Under the pieces are notes generated by a model. That model searched no databases and had not been told where the DNA came from. It saw nothing but the letters and a program-made list of their open reading frames with translations. 64,000 bases of DNA from Corynebacterium hansenii. GTDB lineage: Bacteria; Actinomycetota; Actinomycetes; Mycobacteriales; Mycobacteriaceae. The position numbers and the translations under genes were made by a program. Location of the stretch: contig NZ_CP047211.1 of NCBI RefSeq assembly GCF_030408795.1, forward strand, positions 1,674,001-1,738,000. Direction: 5' to 3'. Below, one piece after another: positions 1-9,100 of this stretch (position 1 is its first letter; each line of letters starts with the position of its first letter).

Positions 1-768
1 CACAATCGCAGGGCGCTTTTCGACGCCCGCCGCACCGGCGACATCGGTCTGGTCCATTCCTGGGAGCTGGTCACCTCCGTCGACGGTCCCGGCACGCGCA
101 TGACCCTGTTCATGTCGGGCTGCCCGCTGCGCTGCAAGTACTGCCACAACCCGGACACGATGGAGTTGCGCGAGGGCACGCTCGAGCGCGTCGAGGACGT
201 CATCGCCCGGGTGAAGCGCTACCGCACGGTCTTCCGCGCCTCGGGCGGCGGGCTGACCATTTCCGGCGGCGAGCCGCTGTTCCAGCCGGCCTTCGTCAAG
301 CGGGTGCTGGCGGCGGCGAAGGAAGCCGGCATCCACACGGCAGTGGATACGTCGGGCAACCTCGGCCACAGGCTCAGCGACGGGGAACTGGACCTCGTCG
401 ACCTGTTCCTGCTCGACGTGAAATCGGGGCTGCCGGGGACCTACGAGAACGTGACCGGCCGGCAGCTCAAACCGACGCTGGAGTTCGGCGAGCGCCTGGT
501 CGCGCACGGGAAGAAGATGTGGGTCCGGTTCGTGCTGGTCCCCGGGCTCACCGATGATCCCGCGAACGTCGAGGCGACCGCCGACATCGTCGCCCGCTGG
601 GCCGACTGCGTCGAACGGGTGGAGGTCCTGCCCTTCCACAACATGGGCGCCGACAAGTGGGCGAACCTGGGCATGACCTACGAGCTCGGCGACGTCCGCC
701 CGCCGACGAAGGAATCGCTGGAGCGGGTCCGCGACGTGTTCCGGGCGCGCGGGCTGACCACGTACTGA
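1..768 (+). CDS. pflA: Pyruvate formate-lyase activating enzyme (radical SAM), 5' end outside the window
   Basis: Radical SAM activase that would install the glycyl radical on pyruvate formate-lyase under anaerobic conditions. The frame is open from base 1, and the residues before the first in-window ATG (base 100) are conserved family sequence (VHSWELVTSVDGPGTR), so the gene starts upstream and 255 residues are visible. The [4Fe-4S]/SAM cluster motif CPLRCKYC (CX3CX2C) follows at once, then the GGEP motif (SGGEPLFQ) and the C-terminal part of the barrel. The stop at 766-768 faces the converging thioesterase gene 57 bases away. The pfl gene itself would lie to the left and is not visible. Activation of another glycyl-radical enzyme is possible, but the HNPD motif after the cysteines is typical of PflA. 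Confidence 0.92.
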   Translation, partial: HNRRALFDARRTGDIGLVHSWELVTSVDGPGTRMTLFMSGCPLRCKYCHNPDTMELREGTLERVEDVIARVKRYRTVFRASGGGLTISGGEPLFQPAFVKRVLAAAKEAGIHTAVDTSGNLGHRLSDGELDLVDLFLLDVKSGLPGTYENVTGRQLKPTLEFGERLVAHGKKMWVRFVLVPGLTDDPANVEATADIVARWADCVERVEVLPFHNMGADKWANLGMTYELGDVRPPTKESLERVRDVFRARGLTTY

Positions 769-825
769 GGGGCCGTCGCCAAGCGCCCTTCCCCGTGCGC
801 AGCTCCGCGCGCCTCTCCCCGGCCC

Positions 826-1338
826 CTACTCCCCCGGGTTCTGGCCCGCGGGCAGAACCGCCAGCCGCAGGTTGGTCCGCGACAGCAGCTTGCCGTCGGC
901 CTCGCGGGTGTGGCGGATCTCCCACACCTGCGAGGTCCGGCCCAGATGCACCGGCGACGCCGTGGAGATGATCGCATCCCCCGCGACGGCGGAGCGGTAG
1001 AAATCGGTCGAGTTGTTCACGCCGACGACGGGCCGGTCGGCGCCCGCGGCGATGAAGCCGGCGATGGAACCGCAGGACTCACCCATGGTTGCGTACACCC
1101 CACCATTTGCGACGCCCCATGGTTGGAGATGCTCGGGACCGATCTCCACGCGCATGCTCATCAGGCGCGGGCCGACGGCCACGTACGACGCACCCAGGTG
1201 CACGTCCAGGCCCCCGGCGCGCACGTCGCCCGCCATGAGCTCGTTGAGCTCCGCGATCTCGTCATCGGTGAGCACCCGCTCACCGGCGGCCTTGAGCAGC
1301 TTTCCGTACACGCGGAATTTCTCCGGGGGCATGAGCAT
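826..1338 (-). CDS. PaaI-type hotdog-fold thioesterase
   Basis: A 170-residue single hotdog domain of the PaaI/YdiI acyl-CoA thioesterase type. The central helix region reads GVANGGVYATMGESCGS, the place where PaaI proteins have the G-G-(x)n-acidic catalytic signature, followed by the strands PVVGVNNSTDFYRSAVAGD and GRTSQVWEIRHTREADGKL. The start at 1338 (MLMPPEKF) is chosen because GGAAAGAGG lies 8 bases upstream; a longer reading from 1422 has no such site. The gene is the last minus-strand gene of this block, 117 bases after the end of the giant-protein gene, and may be read from that operon or from its own promoter. The substrate cannot be told from the sequence. Confidence 0.85.
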   Translation of the reverse strand: MLMPPEKFRVYGKLLKAAGERVLTDDEIAELNELMAGDVRAGGLDVHLGASYVAVGPRLMSMRVEIGPEHLQPWGVANGGVYATMGESCGSIAGFIAAGADRPVVGVNNSTDFYRSAVAGDAIISTASPVHLGRTSQVWEIRHTREADGKLLSRTNLRLAVLPAGQNPGE

Positions 1339-1404
1339 CGTCGGTACCTCTTTCCTGGCGGTGGCGTGCATGCGGCGGGCGCATGCGGTGGCAAGCGGGC
1401 CCCG

Positions 1405-1415
1405 GCTTGACGACG
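1405..1415 (+). repeat. Intergenic copy of the recurrent 11-mer GCTTGACGACG
   Basis: This copy lies between the giant-protein gene and the thioesterase gene. The same 11-mer is found at nine other places in the window (see findings), most of them inside genes. Its function is unknown. Confidence 0.6.
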
Positions 1416-1455
1416 GCGCCATGTCCGTCGGAAAGCCGAAGACCTTTCCCCGAGG

Positions 1456-4400
1456 CTACCGGCCCCGATACCGTTCGGTGGACAATTCCCCGTAGCCGGG
1501 GACGTCACCGCCGGCGAACCGCTCCCATGCGCGGGCGTACAGGCTGGGCAGGGGCACCAAGGGCGGGGACGTCGGCACGACGGGGCGGACTTTGGCGTCG
1601 CGCCACAACAGGTGCAGGGGCGCCTTCCACGTCTCCATCGTCTTCTCCCCCGGGCCCGGCTCCATCCACCCACCCGGCAGGAAGCGGGTGCGGCCCGCGC
1701 CCGCGCGCCTGCCCTCGATGAGCAGGCCCTTGTCCACGAGCACGCCGGCGGCTGCGTCGATGTCCTTCTTGCGCCACCCGTTCCACGCGCGGACGTTCGC
1801 GTCGGACGGGTCCGCCAACGCCAGGATCTGCAGGAAGTAGCGGGTCGCATTCTCGTCGATGCCGAGGGACTCCATCGCCGCAGCCACCGTGTCCGGGGCC
1901 GAGTTCGCGGGGTCCATCGGGTTCGGCGCGGCGCCGCGTTTGGCGGGCGAGGCGGGTGCGGCCGCCGGATCGCGTTCGAGGTCCGCGAGCAACTCGTCCA
2001 GGTGCCCCTCCAACAGCACCCGATGCGTCTGCAGCGAAGGGTGGCCGTTGATGTCCTCGAAATCACCGCCGAGCTCAACGCCGGAGAGGTACCGCGCCCG
2101 TCGTTCCCGGCACGCCGGCGCCTGCTCGGCGATCGCGCGGAGCTGCTCCCCGATGAAGGGGCGGATCGGATCGCCGGGCGGGCGCAGCGATGCCAGGATC
2201 AGCAACGGTGCAACGTAATGATCAACCGAGTCTGGGTCGGTGGTCTTGAAGTCGAACGGCCGGAGCAGCTCATCGAGCACTTCGTCCGGGTACCTCACGA
2301 TCCGTTCCTTGTCCAGGGGCCGCCGTATCGCCGCTCGCTCGAATTCGGACAACCGGAATCCAAGATCACCGGTCTCCCGGGCCCAGACCGCGGCCATCGC
2401 GGAGACATCGGGGCCCTCTTCGGCCATGCGGCGGACATCGCCGCCGGGCAACCCCGCGATGGCCATGTTCCGGATGGTCGCCCAGGGCAGCGCCCGCACC
2501 CGGTCGCGTGCCCTCGTGAAGGCGGCGGCCGTCATGCCCAGCGCTTCGCGAACCGCATCGGTCCGTTCCCGCTGCTCCTCCTCCAACGCACCGTGCGCAC
2601 TCGAACGAGATGCGATGCCGCCGACCAGGTACGCGGCCGCATCCTCCGACAAATCCGTCGCGGAAGCCAGCTCCGCCGCCTTTCCACGCACCGACCACGG
2701 AGCCTCGCGCTTCGCCTCACCGGAGCCGGAACCGGACGCGTCGTGGTTCGCGTGCGCCGCCCGTTCCTCCAGAACCGCCAAGTCCGCGAGAAAGTCGTCC
2801 GCGTTCATTCCGTCGTCGTCGGCATTCCCGGCTCCATCGGTTGCTCGGGTCGTCGCCGCATGCGCGGCAGCCCACCGCGAATCATCGCGGGCCAGGTAGC
2901 AGCGCCAAGCGCCGGCGTCGTCAACCATGAATCCGACGAAAAGCGCGTCATCTTCCCATCGCATCTTCCGCATGTTCGGGCGGCGGTTCCCCTTCGGAGC
3001 CTCAAGAAGGTGAGCGCGCCACCCCGAACACAGCACCCCGGTTTCGACCAGTTCGCGGAGCAACCCGACGGCTTCTCGAACCAGGGCCCGATCGAGCGCG
3101 GGGGCCGCGAGCAGGGCCACGAGCCCCCGCTCGTGGCCGATGTGCCGCACGAGCCCCGGGGTGTCGATGATCCGGCCGTCGGTCGTTCCGGGCGAGGCCA
3201 ACTCGTCGGCGATCGCGCCCAACGACTCCGCGAATTCCTTCGATCCCCCCATCACCACCAGGTCGCCGGAAAGACAGCCGACCAGGTGCATCGCCTTCGC
3301 CGACACCGTGAACCGCTCGGCCGCCCGCTCGGCTGCCGGAAGCAGGACCTTCACTCTGCGGTCAAGTTCGATGGCATCGGCGGCGAGTTCGATCACCGCA
3401 TTCAACAACAGTGGATCGGACGTACCCAACAGCCGGGACGCCGTCTCCCACGCCGAAGTGCCGGGCCGCGCGTCCACCGACGGGCGCCAACGCTCCGTGC
3501 TGTACCGATTTTCGACGTCACTGAGCTTCAGGTCCGCCGGAACGTCCCGAAAATCGAAACCGCGTTCCGAGTCCCCCGTCATCGCCGACAGCAATTCCGC
3601 CGCCGATTCGCGGGTGAACGCACGCATCAATTCGCTGACCCACGGCGATCGCGGACGCATCCGGTGCACCGCGGACGGGGGCAGCCCATCGAGCAGCCCG
3701 TTCCGGCCGGCCAGATACGCCCCCGTGTCGGGATTGCGCAGCCGCATGTCCGCGCCCATCAGCCAATGCCCGCCGCCAGGCCTCCGCACCACCGATGCAA
3801 TCGGTTCGCGGGCGCGGAAATCACCGAGCGGCGTGGTCACTCCCCACTCGTCGCCGAGCCGGTACCCGATGGCGAAGTGGAGCCCTCCGGCGCTGCCCGC
3901 GGGCCCGTCGACGGTGTCCGGCTGAGCGGGATACGCCTGGCAGTACGAGATTCCGTCGTTGGCGGGGAGCGGCCCGATGCCCAGGATCCCCGGGATGGCG
4001 CCGACGTCGACGGGTTCCGACGAAAACCCTCGCTCTGCGGGAAGCCATTCCCTCATCGCACCGTCGATGTGGGCGAACACCCTGGATGTGTCGGCGGTGC
4101 ACGCCAGCTTCTGGAAGGAGAGGCCCGCAACCGTCACGTCCAGCGCGGTGAGCAGACCGCCAACGGTGATTCGGCCCTCGGCATTTTCCACGGTCATTCC
4201 GACGAAGCTGATGTACGGATCCTGCATGGCCGCAGTCGGACCGCGATACCAGTGCACGTGATTGGTCCACCCACCTGGCGCCCCGTTGAAAAACGCCAGT
4301 TCATCGCCCACGGTCAAGGCCCCGGTCACGTGCCCGGCGCCGGGCGGGATTTGCCCTTCGACGACGACCGAATCGCCGTCGACGGCCGCGAAACGGTCGC

Positions 4401-6111
4401 CGACGACGACGATCAAACGCGGGTACGAGTCGAACACCCTGACGGTGCCCGCCCCCTTCCACCATTCCGTATTCCCCGGGGGCACCATTCGGCGCGCCGA
4501 TTCCTCGACCGCGGGCAGAGCCAATTCGGCGAGTACGCCGACCCTGATCGCCCCCGCCAGCGTCTCGGCCGGATCGTACGAGCGCAGCGCAGCCGCCGCC
4601 TCGGGGTCGACCCCGGCCAGGCGCGGATCCAGGAGATGGCGGACGTGATGTTCGTGGATGTACGCCAGAGTCGTCGGCGAAGCCATGTTGGCCGCGTGCG
4701 CGTCCGCGACCTCGCGAAGCTTCCGGCCGATGGTCCGGCGCCCTCCCTCGGTCGCGAGGAAATGATCCGGATCCGTGCCGAGGATCCACGACGGCACCAC
4801 ATCGTCGACGAGATCTGCGAGCACCGGATCGTGGAGCAGCGTCTCCAGGGTCCGGGTGCGGACCCCGGATCTCGCCCAATCCCGCCACCGCAGACTGCGA
4901 TCAAACCTCAATTGAGATTCGCCGTCCCACTCGACGCCGGCCGCGGTCAGGACGTCGACGTGATCGACCGCCAAATCGCTGAATCTTGCGGACACGCGGG
5001 TGCCGCGCAGCTTGGTGCCCAGGCTTTCGATCGCGGCCACGAATCGCGGACTGACGATCGCCAACAGAGGGAAGCCACCGCAGTCGACCACTTTCCGGAT
5101 CCACGCCTGGAGCGCATCCGGATCGGCCGCGAGCCGTGCCCACTCTCCTGATTCTTCGAGGAATCCGATCCACTCGTCCAGCGACCATGAGTCCGCCTTG
5201 ACCTCGACGAAATGGTCGGCGCGCCCGGGGTTCGCGCGCAGCCACCTCGCCAGCGACGTCTGCGTGGTCTTCCAGAATCCGGGTGGGGCCGAATCCACGG
5301 CGGACATGCCGACGATGGCGTCGAAAAGCCGGTCGTCGGCGTCGTCGGCCGAAATACCCGCGGCGGCGCCGACCTTCCGCAGGTCCCGGGCGCAGTTCGC
5401 GTGCGGCGGCTGTCCGGCGCGGATGCGGGCGCAGTTGAGGCGCAGCACGTGCTCGAACGCCTCGGACGGATCGTCGAAACGTTCCATCGCGTCGCCGGCT
5501 TCCCGGGTCAGCTCGGACGCGCCGACGACGCCGTTGGCCGCGAATTCGAGGAACGCCGCCTCATGCCGTGCGGCGTCGACCGGCAGCCCATGCGCGCGTT
5601 CGATGTCGCGGGCCAGGGCGAACCATCGCCGAGCGTGCTTCTCACGGTCGGCCGCGACGAAAATGCGCGCGAGTTCTTCCAGCAGGGTCGGCACGAAATG
5701 CGGGGCCGACCCCCGCAGCCCTTCGACAAGGCCCTCGAAGCGCTCCTGGACCTTCTTCGGGTTCGCCCGCGCATGCCGCCGCGCCCACTCCAAATCACCC
5801 ACCAAATTCAGCGCGTGCCGGGCATTGCCGGGATCCGTGATGATCGGCCACGCCGGGAATCCGATCGCCCGCTGGCGAACCCGACCAACCGGCCGCGACG
5901 ACCCCGCCTCGAAGCCCACCGTCGCCTGCGCGACGGTTTCCGCCTCCACCAGCGCCTCCGGCACCAGCTTGACGACGACCCGCCCTTCCCTCGTAAAGGT
6001 CACCGCATGAAGGAGTCCATCGCCCCCATCCGTCGCGTCGTTCACCGCATGAAGGCGGCCATCGCTCCCGCCCGTCGCGTCGTTCACCGCGTAAACCGGT
6101 CCGATCCCCAT
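1456..6111 (-). CDS. Giant uncharacterised protein B (1551 aa), paralog of the neighbouring giant
   Basis: I do not recognise a named family. The protein is paralogous along its whole length to the product of 6167-10657. Shared blocks include an N-terminal VVVKLVPEALVEAET stretch, a GFPAWPIITDP block followed by NARHALNLVGDLEWARRHA, an alpha-helical region of TPR-like character, a central beta-rich region (roughly residues 540-800) with many VxDGDxV-like strands that could be propeller-like, and a C-terminal block with AWNGWRKKDIDAAA and RFLPGGW. No signal peptide or membrane segment is evident. Large proteins of this kind annotated only as DNA-binding occur beside DUF4132 genes in other actinobacteria, as far as I recall. 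The start at 6111 (MGIGPVYAV) lines up with the paralog; a GTG at 6165 is the alternative. The gene begins 55 bases after the paralog and is last in the MoxR-VWA module. Confidence 0.8.
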   Translation of the reverse strand: MGIGPVYAVNDATGGSDGRLHAVNDATDGGDGLLHAVTFTREGRVVVKLVPEALVEAETVAQATVGFEAGSSRPVGRVRQRAIGFPAWPIITDPGNARHALNLVGDLEWARRHARANPKKVQERFEGLVEGLRGSAPHFVPTLLEELARIFVAADREKHARRWFALARDIERAHGLPVDAARHEAAFLEFAANGVVGASELTREAGDAMERFDDPSEAFEHVLRLNCARIRAGQPPHANCARDLRKVGAAAGISADDADDRLFDAIVGMSAVDSAPPGFWKTTQTSLARWLRANPGRADHFVEVKADSWSLDEWIGFLEESGEWARLAADPDALQAWIRKVVDCGGFPLLAIVSPRFVAAIESLGTKLRGTRVSARFSDLAVDHVDVLTAAGVEWDGESQLRFDRSLRWRDWARSGVRTRTLETLLHDPVLADLVDDVVPSWILGTDPDHFLATEGGRRTIGRKLREVADAHAANMASPTTLAYIHEHHVRHLLDPRLAGVDPEAAAALRSYDPAETLAGAIRVGVLAELALPAVEESARRMVPPGNTEWWKGAGTVRVFDSYPRLIVVVGDRFAAVDGDSVVVEGQIPPGAGHVTGALTVGDELAFFNGAPGGWTNHVHWYRGPTAAMQDPYISFVGMTVENAEGRITVGGLLTALDVTVAGLSFQKLACTADTSRVFAHIDGAMREWLPAERGFSSEPVDVGAIPGILGIGPLPANDGISYCQAYPAQPDTVDGPAGSAGGLHFAIGYRLGDEWGVTTPLGDFRAREPIASVVRRPGGGHWLMGADMRLRNPDTGAYLAGRNGLLDGLPPSAVHRMRPRSPWVSELMRAFTRESAAELLSAMTGDSERGFDFRDVPADLKLSDVENRYSTERWRPSVDARPGTSAWETASRLLGTSDPLLLNAVIELAADAIELDRRVKVLLPAAERAAERFTVSAKAMHLVGCLSGDLVVMGGSKEFAESLGAIADELASPGTTDGRIIDTPGLVRHIGHERGLVALLAAPALDRALVREAVGLLRELVETGVLCSGWRAHLLEAPKGNRRPNMRKMRWEDDALFVGFMVDDAGAWRCYLARDDSRWAAAHAATTRATDGAGNADDDGMNADDFLADLAVLEERAAHANHDASGSGSGEAKREAPWSVRGKAAELASATDLSEDAAAYLVGGIASRSSAHGALEEEQRERTDAVREALGMTAAAFTRARDRVRALPWATIRNMAIAGLPGGDVRRMAEEGPDVSAMAAVWARETGDLGFRLSEFERAAIRRPLDKERIVRYPDEVLDELLRPFDFKTTDPDSVDHYVAPLLILASLRPPGDPIRPFIGEQLRAIAEQAPACRERRARYLSGVELGGDFEDINGHPSLQTHRVLLEGHLDELLADLERDPAAAPASPAKRGAAPNPMDPANSAPDTVAAAMESLGIDENATRYFLQILALADPSDANVRAWNGWRKKDIDAAAGVLVDKGLLIEGRRAGAGRTRFLPGGWMEPGPGEKTMETWKAPLHLLWRDAKVRPVVPTSPPLVPLPSLYARAWERFAGGDVPGYGELSTERYRGR
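6004..6087 (-). repeat. Two tandem 42-bp repeats in the N-terminus of giant protein B
   Basis: Two adjacent 42-base units (6004-6045 and 6046-6087) encode two 14-residue units, VNDATGGSDGRLHA and VNDATDGGDGLLHA. The paralog lacks them. The unit length is a multiple of three, so a change in copy number would change the protein length but not the frame. Confidence 0.85.
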
Positions 6112-6166
6112 GATCCGAAAACACCTCATCCCTCCGCCGACGCCCACCGACGGCGGCAGTCGCACG

Positions 6167-9100
6167 CTACCGACGCCGGTAGCGGGTCGTCGTCAATTCC
6201 TCATAACCCGGCACATCACCCGAGCCATAGCGCTCCCACGCATCGGCGAACAACCGCCCCACCGGCACCAACGGAGGACACGTCGGCACCACCGGGCGCA
6301 TCTTGGTGTCCCGCCACAGCAAATACAGCGGCGCTTTCCACACCTCCATGCCCTTCTCGCCCGGCGACGGATCAAGCCACCCACCCGGCAAGAACCTGGA
6401 GCGGCCCGCGCCGGCACGCTTCGCCTCGACGAGCAGCCCCTTGTCCACCAACATCGACGCGGCGGCATCGATGTTCTTCTTCCGCCACCCGTTCCACTCT
6501 CGGATATTCGCGTCCGTCGGTGTGGCCAGCGCCAGGACCTGCAGGAAGTACCGGGCGGCGTCTTCGTCGAGGCCGAGGGACTCCATCACCGCCGACACCG
6601 TCTCCGGCGCCGACACGAGCGGATCCATCGGGTGCCCGTCGGGGACGCCACCGGCTTCCCCGGATCCCGCATGCGCTTCTTCAGCTTCACCGGACCCGGC
6701 ATGAGCCTCGTCGGATTCCAGATCCGCCAACAGTTCGTCGAGGATCCCCTCGGTGAGCACGCGATGGATTTGCAGCCCCGTCTCGTTCTCCACGGTCGAG
6801 TAATCCCCGCCGAGCTCGCCCTTGACCGATTGGACGAACCGGGGCACCTGGAGCGACTGCTCTATTCCGGCCGACAACCGCCGGAACTGTTCCCGCAGGA
6901 ACGGCCGGATCGGGTCACCCTCGCCCCGCATCGAGGCGAGCGTCAACAGAGGAGCCACGTAAAAGTTCACGTCGTGCGGGTTCCGCCCGTCCAGCTGCAA
7001 CGGATGGAGGATGTCATCGATGTACCTGTCGGCGTTGACGCGGACGGTGCGACCGATGGCGGCGCGTTCGGAGTCGGTGACCCGGAAGCCCAGGTCACCG
7101 GTCTCTCGCCGCCAAGCCTCCACCATCGCATCGGCGTCCGGCCCCTCGTCGATGGCCCGGGACACGTCACCGCCGGGCAATCCCGCCAATGCCATCGCGG
7201 CGATGACGCGCCACGGCATATCGTGCACGGCCCCCTGTGCGCGGTTGAACGCGGCGGCCGTCATGCCGAGCGCTTCCCTGTGCGCCTCCTTGCGCCGGTC
7301 CTGCACGTCGCCCCACAAGTGGGCCCTCGTCGCGGAGGCGCCGCCGACGAGGAATCGGGCGACGTCGGCGGTGAGGTTCGTCCCGGCGGCCACCGCCTCC
7401 GCCTGCGCGGCGAAGTCGGGGACCCCGTCCCCGCGTGCGTCGAGCGCGTCGAGCCCCGCCAGGAACTCCTCCGCGGACATCCGGTCCTCGGAGGCCACGG
7501 AGTCGTCCGGGGCGACGACCAGCCACCACCGGCCTTCGTCGTCCCCGATCACCTCGGCGTAGAAGGCGCCGTCTTCCCAATGCGGCGATCCGTCCTCGAG
7601 GACCAACGGCACTTCCTCTCGGCGCGTCGTCCACCCGGAGCACAACACCCCCGCGTCGACGAGTTCCCGCAGGAGCCCGGTGATCTCGCGGACGAGCGCC
7701 CGGTCCAGGGCGGGGGCGGACAACATTGCGAGCAGACTCCGCTCGTGGCCGATGTACCGGACGAATCCTTTCGTCCCCTCGCCGCCGTGCCCCGCAGAGC
7801 ATCCCGGCTCCGCCAGTTCGGCGGCGAGCGCCGCCAACGCGACGGGGACTTCCTTGTCGGCCCCGGCGAGGTACCGCGTCCCGGACAGGTCCCCGAGCAA
7901 AAAGTGGGCGCCCGCGGACATGGCGAACCGATCCACCGTCTCTTCGTCGGAGGAGGCCAGCGCACGGAATCCGCGGGACAGCGCCGCGACGTCGGCGGCG
8001 ACCTCGATCACCGCCCCGACCAGCATCGGGTCGGAGGTGCCCAGCAGCCGCCGCGCGATCTCCCACGCGTCGGTACCCGGCTCGGCGTCGACCGACCGGG
8101 CCGCTGCTTTGCGACGCCCCCTGTTCCGCCACTCGGTGGCGATGGGGTCTTCGACGCCCTCGAAGTCCACCTCGCGATCCGGCTCCACCGACATGGCGGC
8201 CAGAAGTTCTTCCGCGTCCTCGGCGGTGAAGGAACGCATCGCGGCGCTCGCTTCCTCCGATCTCGTTCGCAGGAGGTGGATCGCCGACGGCGGCAAGTCG
8301 TCGAGGACCCCGCCGTGACGGATCAGCAGCCCACCGTCGGAGGCGTCGACGAGGCGCATGCCGTTCACGAACCACCGCCCGCCGCCGGGGCGCGAAATGA
8401 CCGCGTCAAAAGCCCGCGGCGACTGAAAGTCCCCCAGCGGCGTCGTCGCCCCCCATTGGTCGTCGATGGCGTAGGTGACCGCGAAGTGCCGGCCGTCCGT
8501 TGCTCCGGCCGGGCTGTCCGCGGTGGCCGGGAAGGCCGGATACGACTCCACGCCGCGGATGCCGCCGTGCATCGGCAACGGTCCGATGCCGAGGATACCC
8601 GGCAGATCCGCCACGTCGACGCCGTCGCCGGTGAATTCCGCGGCGTCGGCGTCCCACTCGAGGAATCTCCCGTGAACCTTGGCGAAGATGCGCGAGCCGT
8701 CGGCGGTGCAGGCGAAGTCCGCTCCGAAGCCGATGACGTCCGTCTGGCCGGGGGCGATCATGCCGGCGCCCGTCAGGCGGCCGCCGTCGACGGGCAGGCT
8801 CATGGTGCCGTTGCGGGCACCCAAGTACCCCGTCGATTTCGCCGACGTGGCGCCGTGCCAATACACGTGGGGCGACCAGCTGCTCCCGGTGCGGTGGAAG
8901 AACACGACGTCGTCGCCGACGGTCACGGCGAACTCGACGTAGTACGCGTCGACGGGCAATTGGCCCGATACCGTCGTCTCGCCTTCGTCGATGACCTCGA
9001 ACCGGTCACCGCAGACGATGATGAGCTGCGGGTACGAATCGAACACCTTCACCGGCCGCGGTTTGTCCGACTCAGCGTTAAGCCGGGCCGCCGATTCCTC

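Noticed and set aside
768..827. An 8-bp inverted repeat between pflA and the thioesterase as a terminator
   Set aside because: The loop would be 44 bases and there is no T run; too weak to call.
1612..5151. A 1179-codon plus-strand frame opposite giant protein B
   Set aside because: It is Arg/Gly/Pro/His-rich, has no recognisable domain and mirrors the codon pattern of the real minus-strand gene. Long antisense frames are expected at this GC content.
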